NCBI RefSeq assembly: GCF_001636315.1
Contig: NZ_KV440949.1
Location: 1,652,203-1,716,202, forward strand
From: Neobacillus mesonae
GTDB taxonomy: Bacteria > Bacillota > Bacilli > Bacillales > Cytobacillaceae
DNA: 64,000 nucleotides
Reading direction: 5' to 3'
Shown here piece by piece: positions 8,319 to 15,731 of this stretch. Under the pieces are notes generated by a model. That model worked only from the letters and a program-made list of their open reading frames with translations. It was not told the origin of the DNA and did not search any database. Made by a program: the position numbers and the translations under genes. Position 1 is the first letter of the stretch, and each line of letters opens with the position of its first letter.

Positions 8319-9236
8319 CTATGAAGCTGCCTTAACCGTATGCTCTTTTTTCACCAATGAAGGCTCTTTGGAACCGAGCAGATTAACAACAATGACACCG
8401 ACAATAGCAATCGTGCCGCCGATAATAGAAATATAGCTTGGCAGTTCATGTAACCATATCCACGCAATTAAAATGGAAAACACCGGTTCAATGTATAAAA
8501 AACTAGTAACAGAGCTTGCTTTTCCCGTGCGCAAAGCCAGTGCCCATGTAACATAGCCAATCAGGGTTGGAAAAATGGCGATATAAAGGGCTGAAAAATT
8601 AGCCTCCAGTGTTGCATGTTGAACAGTTGACAATAGCCTTGGGAAGAAGATCACAAATGGAATTGTACCGGCCCATGCAAAATAAGCGTTTAATTCCATA
8701 GGCGAATAACGGCTGAGCAGCGACTTTTGGAAAGTAAATAACACTGCTGTCGCTACCGAAGCTAAAAGTAATAACACGATCCCTTTTACATTTTGAATCG
8801 ATGCGCCCGATGTCCCAAATGTAATGATACCGATTCCGATAAAGCCTAAGGCTAAGCCAATCCAGCCGTACAATCCCATCCGTTCTTTTAAAATGAAAAC
8901 GGCGATTAACGCAGAGAAAATCGGCGTTGATGCCACAATCATTGCGGCCGTTCCAGCAGAAACCGATTGTTGGCCGAAGGTAACACAAATATGATACATG
9001 CTGATTCCAATCCAGCCAAGAGCAACAATTTTTAGCAGGTCCTGTTTTCTAGGGAGCCGGAATTTAACCCCTGGCCACATTGCATATACTGCAAAAGCAG
9101 CAGATGCGATTAAATAACGGCTTAGTACCAAATGGCCTGCAGAATATCCTCCATGCAATCCAGCTTGAATGGCCGGAAATGATGATCCCCATATCATAAC
9201 AGTGATAAATGCTAGGAAAAACGCTTTGGTGTTCAA
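8319..9236 (-). CDS. DMT-superfamily (EamA) transporter
   Basis: A 305-residue, ten-helix protein with two EamA repeats. The early segment FITVMIWGSSFPAIQAGLHG and the second-half signature FLYIEPVFSILIAWIWLHE are typical of drug/metabolite exporters of amino acids and related metabolites. The start is TTG 9236, supported by GAGGTGAT 6 bp upstream. It is a single gene with its own terminator. The substrate is not predictable. A second, divergent EamA protein is encoded at 13552-14466; the two are not close copies. Confidence 0.88.
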   Translation of the reverse strand: MNTKAFFLAFITVMIWGSSFPAIQAGLHGGYSAGHLVLSRYLIASAAFAVYAMWPGVKFRLPRKQDLLKIVALGWIGISMYHICVTFGQQSVSAGTAAMIVASTPIFSALIAVFILKERMGLYGWIGLALGFIGIGIITFGTSGASIQNVKGIVLLLLASVATAVLFTFQKSLLSRYSPMELNAYFAWAGTIPFVIFFPRLLSTVQHATLEANFSALYIAIFPTLIGYVTWALALRTGKASSVTSFLYIEPVFSILIAWIWLHELPSYISIIGGTIAIVGVIVVNLLGSKEPSLVKKEHTVKAAS

Positions 9237-9353
9237 TTCTTATCACCTCTATACAAATTAACAACCCTTCAAGATTATCACGCTAGATTAATAGTTGCAA
9301 TAGTTTGAAATAGGGAGATTGTATTTTCTTGCTTTAAAGTAATTCAGTGCATA

Positions 9354-9380
9354 AAAAACTCCCCAAGATGGGGAGTTTTT
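9354..9380. terminator. Bidirectional intrinsic terminator after galU
   Basis: AAAAACTCCCC and GGGGAGTTTTT form a perfect stem with a 5-base loop 19 bp beyond the galU stop. A variant of the window-wide repeat (GGTGCCTGGCACC, 9384-9396) lies between it and the gene. Confidence 0.85.
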
Positions 9381-9398
9381 GCTGGTGCCTGGCACCAA

Positions 9399-10277
9399 TT
9401 ATTGCTCGGTTGCCCGTACAATTTCTTTTAGATATTCCATGACTTCTTCACGCAATTCTTCATTTTGCAGGGCGAAGTCGATGGTTGTTTTGACGAAGCC
9501 GATTTTTTCACCGACATCAAAGCGTTTGCCCTCGAAATCGTAAGCGAAAACGCGTTGAATTTGGTTTAGGGCTTGAATTGCGTCAGTTAACTGAATTTCT
9601 CCGCCTGCACCGGTTTGCTGTTTATCAAGGAACATAAAAATTTCCGGGGTCAGTACATAGCGGCCCATAATCGCCAAATCAGATGGGGCAGTCCCCTGTG
9701 CTGGCTTTTCAACCAAATTGTTCACTTGGTACCTGCGGCCATTTTGCTGGGAAGGATCAATGATGCCGTAACGATTAGTTTCTTCCATCGGTACCTTTTG
9801 AACACCGATGACCGATGAATGCGTTTCTTCATATATATTGATTAGCTGTTTTAAGCATGGAGTCTCACTTTGGACAATATCATCCCCTAAAAGAACCGCA
9901 AACGGCTCATCCCCAATGAAATTGCGGGCACACCAAACCGCGTGGCCGAGTCCTTTAGGTTCTTTTTGACGGATATAATGGATATCCGCAAGGTTTGTCG
10001 AATAACGAACCTTATCTAATAAATCGGTTTTACCTTTTTCTAATAGGTTTTGTTCGAGCTCTGGCGCGAAGTCAAAATGGTCCTCGATTGCCCGCTTGCC
10101 TTTACCAGTAACAATAATGATATCCTCGATGCCTGAAGCAATCGCTTCCTCGACAATATATTGAATCGTCGGCTTATCGACAATTGGCAGCATTTCCTTA
10201 GGCATCGCCTTTGTCGCCGGAAGGAATCTTGTCCCAAGACCCGCCGCCGGGATAATCGCTTTTCTTACTTTTTTCAT
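9399..10277 (-). CDS. galU: UTP--glucose-1-phosphate uridylyltransferase
   Basis: Makes UDP-glucose from UTP and glucose-1-phosphate for wall teichoic acid, glycolipid and exopolysaccharide synthesis. The 292-residue sequence begins [20 protein letters not shown] and shows the nucleotide-binding [19 protein letters not shown], the VEEAI segment, LLGDDIV, and VEKP with the GALU/GtaB-type [12 protein letters not shown] near the end. Start ATG 10277 has AAGGTGAT 5 bp upstream; a longer frame to 10328 lacks one. In Bacillus the equivalent gene is gtaB. GalE at 37025 uses the same nucleotide sugar. Confidence 0.96.
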   Translation of the reverse strand: MKKVRKAIIPAAGLGTRFLPATKAMPKEMLPIVDKPTIQYIVEEAIASGIEDIIIVTGKGKRAIEDHFDFAPELEQNLLEKGKTDLLDKVRYSTNLADIHYIRQKEPKGLGHAVWCARNFIGDEPFAVLLGDDIVQSETPCLKQLINIYEETHSSVIGVQKVPMEETNRYGIIDPSQQNGRRYQVNNLVEKPAQGTAPSDLAIMGRYVLTPEIFMFLDKQQTGAGGEIQLTDAIQALNQIQRVFAYDFEGKRFDVGEKIGFVKTTIDFALQNEELREEVMEYLKEIVRATEQ

Positions 10278-10448
10278 TAATATCACCTTACCCTTGTCAT
10301 CAATATAAATAGACGGAAGCTGTCCCATCTGAATTGGTATATGATTCCCGAGTTCCCACTTTATTCTATCACTTATTCCAAATAAAACCGAATAATCTCT
10401 TTTTTAAATAACCGCAGTCTATTGTACCATATTTTAGTCAAATGTTAT

Positions 10449-10506
10449 AAGTGTGAAGATTTTTCGCCCTGACTCCGGGCTCTCGGGGGGAAATATACTC
10501 ACACTT
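10449..10506. other. Long inverted repeat upstream of the GerPC-like gene
   Basis: AAGTGTGA (10449-10456) faces TCACACTT (10499-10506) across a 42-base interior that holds CGCCC, GGGC and a run of six G. It could be an RNA structure or operator. It matches no riboswitch class that I know. Confidence 0.35.
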
Positions 10507-10611
10507 CAGTGATAAGGTGCCTCCGAATAAGTAAGGACACTTTTTCATATAGTTAGGAATATGGTGACCAGAAAATTTTTAGGTCACGCTGCACGAAGGG
10601 GGGAGTTGATC

Positions 10612-11001
10612 GTGAAATTTTTTTCTTTTAAAAAGAAAAAGCCGGAAAAAACGGACAACACAAACTCCCTTCTGTTAGCGAAATTAGACAGGTTGATTGA
10701 GCTCTTGGAAAAGCAGCAAAAGGATACCGAGGGGAAAAATATTCATCTTGAGCATGTCCAAATCGATCATCTCGAAAACATTGTCTTTCGCTTAGACAAT
10801 ATCGAGATTGACCAATTAAGCGGAAAGCTTTTGATTGGAACAAATATCAGCGCCTCCGAGGAATTTGCTGAATCACTAATTGAAAAGGTTGATAAGGAGA
10901 GCTTGAAAAAAGAAGTAACCTCCAAAACAAATCCGCCTGAAGAGTCATCTTCTGAATCAAAGATGACCAAGACCTCGAAAGGATATCGGTTTCGGAATTG
11001 A
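10612..11001 (+). CDS. GerPC-like spore protein
   Basis: The start is GTG 10612 behind AAGGGGGGAG; an ATG at 10561 is in frame but has no site. The 129-residue product has a basic N terminus (FFSFKKKKPEK), a short coiled-coil stretch (LLLAKLDRLIELLEKQQKD), then VFRLDNIEIDQLSGKLLIGTN. The latter resembles, from memory, the GerPC consensus IEYKFDQLKVERLEGTLNIG. GerP proteins sit in the inner spore coat and help germinants reach their receptors. The neighbours to 12622 are all GerP-like, which supports the call. Expression late in sporulation from a mother-cell sigma factor would be expected. Confidence 0.6.
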   Translation: MKFFSFKKKKPEKTDNTNSLLLAKLDRLIELLEKQQKDTEGKNIHLEHVQIDHLENIVFRLDNIEIDQLSGKLLIGTNISASEEFAESLIEKVDKESLKKEVTSKTNPPEESSSESKMTKTSKGYRFRN

Positions 11002-11032
11002 GCAGTATCTATAGAAGTTATTAAGCACTCCC

Positions 11033-11542
11033 TCACTCCACCTTATTAACATTGGCAATTTTAATATCCTGATCCTCCATAATGGCATCCAGCACATCCT
11101 GGTCATTATTTATATTGTAATTACCTAAAGAAATATTTCCATTTCCGTAGATACTTCCATGAGGTTCATTAGACTTTTCATTAGCATCCATCCCCGTGAC
11201 ATGTCCTTCCCCAACAGAAACGAGGGAATTTTGCTGCATCGAATTGACAATGACGCTCTCAACCGTGAAATTCGATGTTTTTTCCTTCCCTTCGTTTTCA
11301 ATCGACATATGGATATCTCGATCATCAATCGGTGTATCAATCAAATCTGGATCATTTAAGATCAATACGTTTTCATAGAGCAAATTAGACTTGCCGCTGA
11401 TTCCTCCAATTACGTTATTTGCTTTTCCATGGGCGCTCCAACCAACTGCACTGTTTCTCTCCCCAATAAAGATGCCCGCTTGCCGGTCCATTGAGTGGAC
11501 ATGAATATTCCCTGTAAATTTAAATTCAAACGAATGGGGCAT
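11033..11542 (-). CDS. Two-domain GerP-like spore protein
   Basis: A 169-residue protein from ATG 11542 (GGTGGTGAG upstream). The N-terminal half (1-85) has VHSMDRQAGIFIGERN followed by GGISGKSN. The C-terminal half (95-165) has VNSMQQNSLVSVGEGHVTG, MDANEKSN, GSIYGNGN and a final EDQDIK. The second half aligns closely with the separate 84-residue protein at 12368 (MDANRKYN, GGIYGFAN, FDQDIK), so this gene looks like an internal duplication or fusion of two GerPA/F-like units. It is oriented against the flanking GerP-like genes. Probably a spore coat or germinant-permeability protein; function is untested. Confidence 0.65.
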   Translation of the reverse strand: MPHSFEFKFTGNIHVHSMDRQAGIFIGERNSAVGWSAHGKANNVIGGISGKSNLLYENVLILNDPDLIDTPIDDRDIHMSIENEGKEKTSNFTVESVIVNSMQQNSLVSVGEGHVTGMDANEKSNEPHGSIYGNGNISLGNYNINNDQDVLDAIMEDQDIKIANVNKVE

Positions 11543-11684
11543 TCCTTCTCACCACCCTGCAATTTATTATTACTACAGATTATGTTTTGGCCTTCGTCAT
11601 TGTGTTATCTGCCCAGAAGAAGCACGTAATTTGTGTCATTCGCCTAGTTTTTGAATAGGATGTTCAAAAAGGGGGCACACAGCG

Positions 11685-11876
11685 ATGAAACTTTCACTCG
11701 GAGATATAACAATTTCAAGCATAGGCAAATCCTCAGCCGTTTTTCTTGGAAAAAAAAATACCCTGAGACAATTTCAAAACGAGTCCTTTGTTAACGAGGT
11801 AATCGGTTCGGTGTCAGGCACCGAAAATACCTTAAAACAAGGAATTATGATAAAAAATAAGGTAAAGGAAGGATGA
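11685..11876 (+). CDS. Short GerPD/GerPB-like spore protein
   Basis: A 63-residue protein from ATG 11685 behind AAGGGGGC. It opens LGDITISSIGKSSAVFLGKKN, the same pattern (x-G-x-I-x-I-x-S-I-x-x-S-S-x-x-x-x-G) as GerPD and GerPB, and carries the local G-x-x-x-G-x-x-N motif as GSVSGTEN. That motif is encoded by DNA containing the exact 13-mer GGTGTCAGGCACC (11810-11822), the window's common intergenic repeat. The stop overlaps the ribosome binding site of the next gene, so the two are co-translated. Confidence 0.55.
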   Translation: MKLSLGDITISSIGKSSAVFLGKKNTLRQFQNESFVNEVIGSVSGTENTLKQGIMIKNKVKEG

Positions 11877-11883
11877 ATCCATT

Positions 11884-12141
11884 GTGGCCTCTCCTATACT
11901 TTCTCCAACTTTTCATATCGGTTCGATTAAAATAGGCACTATTGAAAGTGCGTCCTGCTTTAGTATCGGTAATAATTTTATTGAAGATTTTAAAAGCAAC
12001 AAGAAAACAAACCAAGGATTGGGCAACATCCATGGCAGCCATAACGATTTTTCCCATATGAGTGCGGCATTAACAAATTATGAAGAAGAGAAAAAGAACA
12101 CGGCGGAACCTTTACCCGAAGATCAGCAAACCCTTGATTAA
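11884..12141 (+). CDS. GerPE/GerPB-like spore protein
   Basis: An 85-residue protein. GTG 11884 is chosen (TTG 11882 is in another frame) with AAGGAAGGATG in the end of the upstream gene. The N-terminal FHIGSIKIGTIESASCFSIGNN matches the conserved strand-rich start of GerP proteins, and GNIHGSHN matches the neighbourhood's G-x-x-x-G-x-x-N motif. The tail is charged (NYEEEKKNTAEPLPED). It forms a two-gene unit with the gene at 11685 and is followed by a terminator. Confidence 0.55.
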   Translation: MASPILSPTFHIGSIKIGTIESASCFSIGNNFIEDFKSNKKTNQGLGNIHGSHNDFSHMSAALTNYEEEKKNTAEPLPEDQQTLD

Positions 12142-12157
12142 AAGGGTTTTTATTTTT
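12128..12157 (+). terminator. Intrinsic terminator after the GerP-like pair
   Basis: AACCCTT pairs with AAGGGTT across a 6-base loop that contains the stop codon, followed by TTTATTTTT. Confidence 0.8.
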
Positions 12158-12321
12158 GGGGAAAATGGTGATTTATTAAACGCTATTATACGTCCTGTAA
12201 TGGTTAATAAAAAGATGAAAATCGCAATTTTTTCTCAAATTAAAGAAAAGCCTTAGCAGCAGTTCTATAAGTAAATGAGTTCTTTAGGCTATGAGCTTTT
12301 GAGTCAAAATAAAATTATTTA

Positions 12322-12330
12322 CATAACATA
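12322..12330 (+). promoter_or_regulatory. Possible mother-cell sigma (E/K) -10 element
   Basis: CATAACATA fits the CATA-N3-TA form of sigma-K and the CATAnnnT form of sigma-E -10 elements, and lies 38 bp before the GerPA/F-like gene. No convincing -35 is visible, so this is weak. Confidence 0.3.
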
Positions 12331-12367
12331 GGTTACAAGAAGTGAATGGGAATGGGAGGAAAATAAT

Positions 12368-12622
12368 ATGCCCTCAATAATAAATTTAGGTTCTTTAAAT
12401 GTAAATTCCCCCCAGCCAAGCTCGGCCATTAACGTTGGTGAAACGGTGATTAATGGGATGGATGCCAACAGAAAATATAATTTAAATATCGGTGGTATTT
12501 ATGGTTTTGCTAATGCAATTGCTGGTAATTTGAATACTAATTTTGATAATTTTGAAATGATTGATGGGGTCATATTTGACCAAGATATCAAACCGAATAT
12601 TGGTGGTGGCGGAAATATCTAG
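12368..12622 (+). CDS. GerPA/GerPF-like spore protein
   Basis: An 84-residue protein from ATG 12368 with GGGAGGA upstream. It begins INLGSLNVNSPQPSSAINVG and carries MDANRKYN, GGIYGFAN and FDQDIK before a glycine-rich end (GGGGN). It is homologous to the second half of the protein encoded on the other strand at 11033-11542. The size and strand-rich pattern fit the GerPA/GerPF family of spore coat proteins. It is monocistronic with its own terminator. The exact role is unknown. Confidence 0.65.
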   Translation: MPSIINLGSLNVNSPQPSSAINVGETVINGMDANRKYNLNIGGIYGFANAIAGNLNTNFDNFEMIDGVIFDQDIKPNIGGGGNI

Positions 12623-12709
12623 TGAATCAGATCCTAATTAATAATTTGGAAAACCTTGTAATTTATTTTAAATTAGTAAAACATTTGCTTGCATTAAATC
12701 CTTTTTTAA

Positions 12710-12746
12710 GGGGATGAGAATGTTTTCTTCTCATCCCCTCAAATTT
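12710..12746. terminator. Bidirectional terminator between GerP-like gene and cutC
   Basis: GGGGATGAGAA (12710-12720) and TTCTCATCCCC (12728-12738) are exact inverted repeats with a 7-base loop between convergent genes. A T-rich run lies on each side. Confidence 0.85.
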
Positions 12747-12765
12747 TCAAAATCCTTTTTATTAT

Positions 12766-13416
12766 TCACATTTTACTCTCCAATTTCCCGACAATCTTCG
12801 TCCCGTGTGCCTCCGTTACATTTAGCTCGTTCACAATATGAGTTAAGTTCTCGTCCGTAATTCCACCGCCTGGTAGGATTGTGAGTTTCCCCTTAGAAAA
12901 ATCAACCAACTCCTTTAACCGCGGCAGATTGTTTTCAATTTTACTGCCGGCCGGTCCGCCATGTGTCAAAATCCTTGTAACACCATGTTCCGCAAGCCAT
13001 GTAATTGCGTCAAATTGTAATTCAGGCTTTATTTCGTCAAATGCCATATGAAAAGTTACCTCGAGCCCCTTCGCTTCTTCCAGCAGGCTGAGCATAACCT
13101 CTTCGTCAATCCAGCAGCTTTCATTTAAAGCACCGAACACTACTCCATCAGTCCCAAGCTGCTTTAGGTGGGCAATATCTCCCTTCATCATTTCAATTTC
13201 TGCTTGATTATAAATAAAATTTCCTCCCCTTGGTCTAATCATCGACATCACTTTAATATTATTTTGATGACAGTATGCAATGGTTTGAATTGCAACACCA
13301 TGACTGACCGTCGTGCCGCCGACTGCCAGGTTATCACAAAGCTCTACTCGGGCCGCACCGCGTTCGGCTGCTTCCGGAATGACAGTGAAATTCTCCACAC
13401 AAACTTCTTTTAACAT
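12766..13416 (-). CDS. cutC: CutC family protein
   Basis: A 216-residue TIM-barrel protein with the CutC signatures VCVENFTVIPEAAERGAARVELCDNLAVGG near the N terminus and RPRGGNF, FHMAFDE and ILTHGGP further on. CutC is annotated as a copper-homeostasis protein, but its biochemical function in Bacillus is not settled. It is slightly shorter than the usual 230-250 residues, and ends after IVGKLESKM. Start ATG 13416 has AAGGATG upstream. It is transcribed alone and convergent to the spore gene. Confidence 0.88.
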   Translation of the reverse strand: MLKEVCVENFTVIPEAAERGAARVELCDNLAVGGTTVSHGVAIQTIAYCHQNNIKVMSMIRPRGGNFIYNQAEIEMMKGDIAHLKQLGTDGVVFGALNESCWIDEEVMLSLLEEAKGLEVTFHMAFDEIKPELQFDAITWLAEHGVTRILTHGGPAGSKIENNLPRLKELVDFSKGKLTILPGGGITDENLTHIVNELNVTEAHGTKIVGKLESKM

Positions 13417-13551
13417 AAATTGTTCATCCTTTTTATTTTTATAATTTTCTTCCGCTGCACAATCTAGGACTCTGCCAAAATTAAGGGTCTAACTTCAGCA
13501 TTAAAATTATGGTATATTATCTTAGTATAATCATTTTGAAAGGAACTAACT

Positions 13552-14466
13552 ATGACACAGGAAAAATCAAAATCCATAGGCCTGCCGCTTATAGTCTCAA
13601 TCATAGCGATTTCTTTTTCATCCATCTTTGTAAAATGGTCGGACGCTCCGGCCTCCATTATGGCGATGTATCGGATGTTATTTGCTAGTTTATTATTAAC
13701 CCCCATGGTTTGGAAAAATCGGCAAGAGCTTAAGAAAATAAATAAAAAAACAGCACTCTTTTTATTTTTCTCCGGAGTGTTTTTAGCATTGCATTTTGTT
13801 CTTTGGTTCGGCTCTTTGAAATTCACAACCGTTGCAAGCTCAACGATTATTTTAGCCTTACAGCCTATTATATCGCTGATCGGCGGCTTTTTCCTTTTTA
13901 AAGAGGGGACCACCGGATCTGCACTAATGACGATGGGCATCGCCATTATCGGTGCGTTCATGGTTGGTTGGGGTGACTTCGGTTTGAGTCAAGAGGCAAT
14001 GTTGGGGGACCTTCTCTCCTTCTTTAGCGTGATTGCGGTTGTAGGTTACCTATTTATTGGGCAAACAATTGTTAAACATCTATCGCACTGGATTTATAGC
14101 TTTTGCGTGTTTTCATGTGCATCGATTGTTCTTGTGATTTATAATTTTTCAACGAACGTGACGTTTAGCGGCTATCTGGCCAAGGAGTGGGGCATTTTCG
14201 TACTGCTCGCCATCGTGCCGACGGTCAGCCACGTCATCAACAACTGGCTGATGAACTATGTCAATGCCACAACCATTTCCATGAGTATTTTAGGTGAACC
14301 GGTCGGCTCTACCGTCCTTGCATATTTTATTTTAGGAGAAGGGCTTTCATTTTGGCAAATGGCCGGCGGTGTACTTGTTCTCATCGGTGTCTTCCTATTC
14401 TTAGGCCAGAAACAAAAAAAACCTATAGTACAAGAACCGTTTCAATTGGAAAAAGCAACCCCGTAG
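13552..14466 (+). CDS. DMT-superfamily (EamA) transporter
   Basis: A 304-residue protein with ten hydrophobic helices in two EamA halves. FSSIFVKWSDAPASIMAMYRM and ALHFVLWFGSLKFTTVASS are typical of the RhaT/EamA group, and the second half has SMSILGEPVGSTVLAYFILGE. Start ATG 13552 has GAAAGGAAC upstream. A single gene with its own terminator. The substrate is unknown; a metabolite exporter is the usual assumption. Confidence 0.88.
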   Translation: MTQEKSKSIGLPLIVSIIAISFSSIFVKWSDAPASIMAMYRMLFASLLLTPMVWKNRQELKKINKKTALFLFFSGVFLALHFVLWFGSLKFTTVASSTIILALQPIISLIGGFFLFKEGTTGSALMTMGIAIIGAFMVGWGDFGLSQEAMLGDLLSFFSVIAVVGYLFIGQTIVKHLSHWIYSFCVFSCASIVLVIYNFSTNVTFSGYLAKEWGIFVLLAIVPTVSHVINNWLMNYVNATTISMSILGEPVGSTVLAYFILGEGLSFWQMAGGVLVLIGVFLFLGQKQKKPIVQEPFQLEKATP

Positions 14467-14492
14467 ACATCGTCTATGGGGATTTCTTTTTT
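14459..14492 (+). terminator. Intrinsic terminator of the EamA gene
   Basis: CCCCGTAGAC pairs with GTCTATGGGG (one G-U) and is followed by ATTTCTTTTTTT. It overlaps the stop codon of the gene. Confidence 0.85.
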
Positions 14493-14509
14493 TAGAAGGG
14501 CTGTTTTGG

Positions 14510-14781
14510 ATTCCGCGGGGCTTTTAGATTATTTCGCGGGTTTCTTTGATTATTTCGCCGACTTCATAAATTATTTCGCGGACTTTTGAATTTATTTCGC
14601 CGAACCGACCAACCTCACTTGAAATTTGGGAGGCAGTTCTAGCAATTCCGCTGATCTTTGAATTTATTTCGCGGGTTTCATTGACTATTTCGTCGACTTT
14701 ATAAATTATTTCGCGGACTTTTGAATTTATTTCGCCGACTTCCCCGAAAATTTTGCGGGATTCACAAATTATTTCGCGAAA
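14510..14781. repeat. 21-bp-period array, core ATTTCGC (12 cores)
   Basis: The core ATT(T/C)CGC(G/C)G starts at 14510, 14531, 14552, 14573, 14594, then 14645, 14666, 14687, 14708, 14729, 14750 and 14771. All steps are 21 bp except one phase slip of 51 bp. The other ~12 bases of each unit vary. The array lies between convergent genes. A minus-strand open frame (14524-14784) runs through it only because 21 is a multiple of three. Confidence 0.9.
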
Positions 14782-14787
14782 CAAACT

Positions 14788-15513
14788 TCACTCCACTATT
14801 TTTACAAACTCCTCCAGTGTCGTCGAATATTTCACATAAATTCGCGGCAGATAATAGAGCTCGTCCTTGATGCCTTTTTCGTAAAACAACTCCGGCGTAG
14901 TCGTAATGCCAAATTTATAATACTTCTTCGTTTCCTCCACTACTTTTTTATTAAAATTCCCGTATGGATAGCTGAGCACAATTACCGGTTTGCCGGTAAT
15001 ACGTTCAATATTCATCTTAGAGTCCTTGAGCTCATGGTTAAAATCAGTGATTGTTGTTAAATCCGGGTGAGTGGCAGTATGCGACTGGATGGAAAAATAA
15101 CCTGTTTCCGCAAGCCGCTTTAAATCAGCTGCCGTCAAACGATTGGAGCGGCCGATAAAGTCAGATATGACAAAAAGCGTACCTGATGGTTTAAATTGAG
15201 GCGTGCTCAATCTTTGAAAGACCTCAAATACATTCAGGTTATTTTTGTAGCCGTCATCAAAGGTTAAAAAAATCGGTTTGTGGACTCTTGTCCTATCTTC
15301 CCAGCGTTCAAATGTTAATAATGTAAAACCGTGGTCTCGTAAATACGTCATTTGTTTTTCAAAATTTTCTGGGGTAACATACAGTTCCTTCGAAGGCCCG
15401 CTGCCTTTGTATTCAGCGATCGAATGGTACACCAAAATCGGTATTTTCTGCTGTGCCGCGGCTGCTAGCGGGAATGACCAAAATAGGAATAACAATAAAA
15501 GATACTTTTTCAT
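14788..15513 (-). CDS. Exported polysaccharide deacetylase
   Basis: A 241-residue protein with a signal peptide (YLLLLFLFWSFPLAAAAQQ) and a NodB-type carbohydrate esterase 4 domain. Catalytic and metal motifs are visible: ILVYHSI, the Asp-Asp motif FLTFDDGYKNN near residue 97, and SHTATHPDL supplying the two metal-binding histidines. The family removes N- or O-acetyl groups from GlcNAc or MurNAc polymers. Its place downstream of the MurNAc salvage operon suggests a peptidoglycan substrate, but an exopolysaccharide is equally possible. ATG 15513 has GCGAGGAT upstream. 21-bp-period arrays lie on both sides. Confidence 0.88.
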   Translation of the reverse strand: MKKYLLLLFLFWSFPLAAAAQQKIPILVYHSIAEYKGSGPSKELYVTPENFEKQMTYLRDHGFTLLTFERWEDRTRVHKPIFLTFDDGYKNNLNVFEVFQRLSTPQFKPSGTLFVISDFIGRSNRLTAADLKRLAETGYFSIQSHTATHPDLTTITDFNHELKDSKMNIERITGKPVIVLSYPYGNFNKKVVEETKKYYKFGITTTPELFYEKGIKDELYYLPRIYVKYSTTLEEFVKIVE

Positions 15514-15549
15514 TGAAATCCTCGCTTTAAAAGTTTTTTTCTTTTTATT

Positions 15550-15663
15550 ATTCCGCCAAGTTTTACAAACATTCCGCAGGATTTTGAACTAATTCCGCCG
15601 ATTCTGCCGATTATTCCGCCGATTTTAGCAATTATTCCGCGGAAATTCGCAATTATTCCGCCA
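15550..15663. repeat. 21-bp-period array, core ATTCCGC (6 cores)
   Basis: The core ATTCCGC(C/G/A) starts at 15550, 15571, 15592, 15613, 15634 and 15655, an unbroken 21-bp register. Spacers differ in every unit. It lies between the deacetylase start and the mupG terminator. A GGTGTCCGGCACC repeat variant (15670-15682) follows. Confidence 0.9.
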
Positions 15664-15683
15664 ACACCAGGTGTCCGGCACCA

Positions 15684-15725
15684 AAAAAGAAAAAAAAACG
15701 ACCCCTTCACCATGGAAGGAGCCGT
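15684..15725 (-). terminator. Intrinsic terminator of the murQ-murR-murP-mupG operon
   Basis: On the minus strand ACGGCTCCTTC pairs with GAAGGGGTCGT and is followed by a run of nine T. It begins 7 bp after the mupG stop. Confidence 0.85.
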
Positions 15726-15731
15726 TCCACA

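Noticed and set aside
14510..14781. CRISPR-like array
   Set aside because: The 21-bp period, ~9-bp degenerate cores and ~12-bp spacers are far below CRISPR repeat and spacer lengths, there are no cas genes, and five similar arrays with different cores exist.
14524..14784. Minus-strand 86-residue heptad-repeat (coiled-coil-like) protein
   Set aside because: The open frame and heptad pattern follow from a 21-bp repeat being seven codons. The start is a TTG without a convincing binding site, and the same array type elsewhere contains stops.
15510..15713. Gly/Ile-rich minus-strand open frame
   Set aside because: It runs through the 21-bp array and a terminator and has no binding site.
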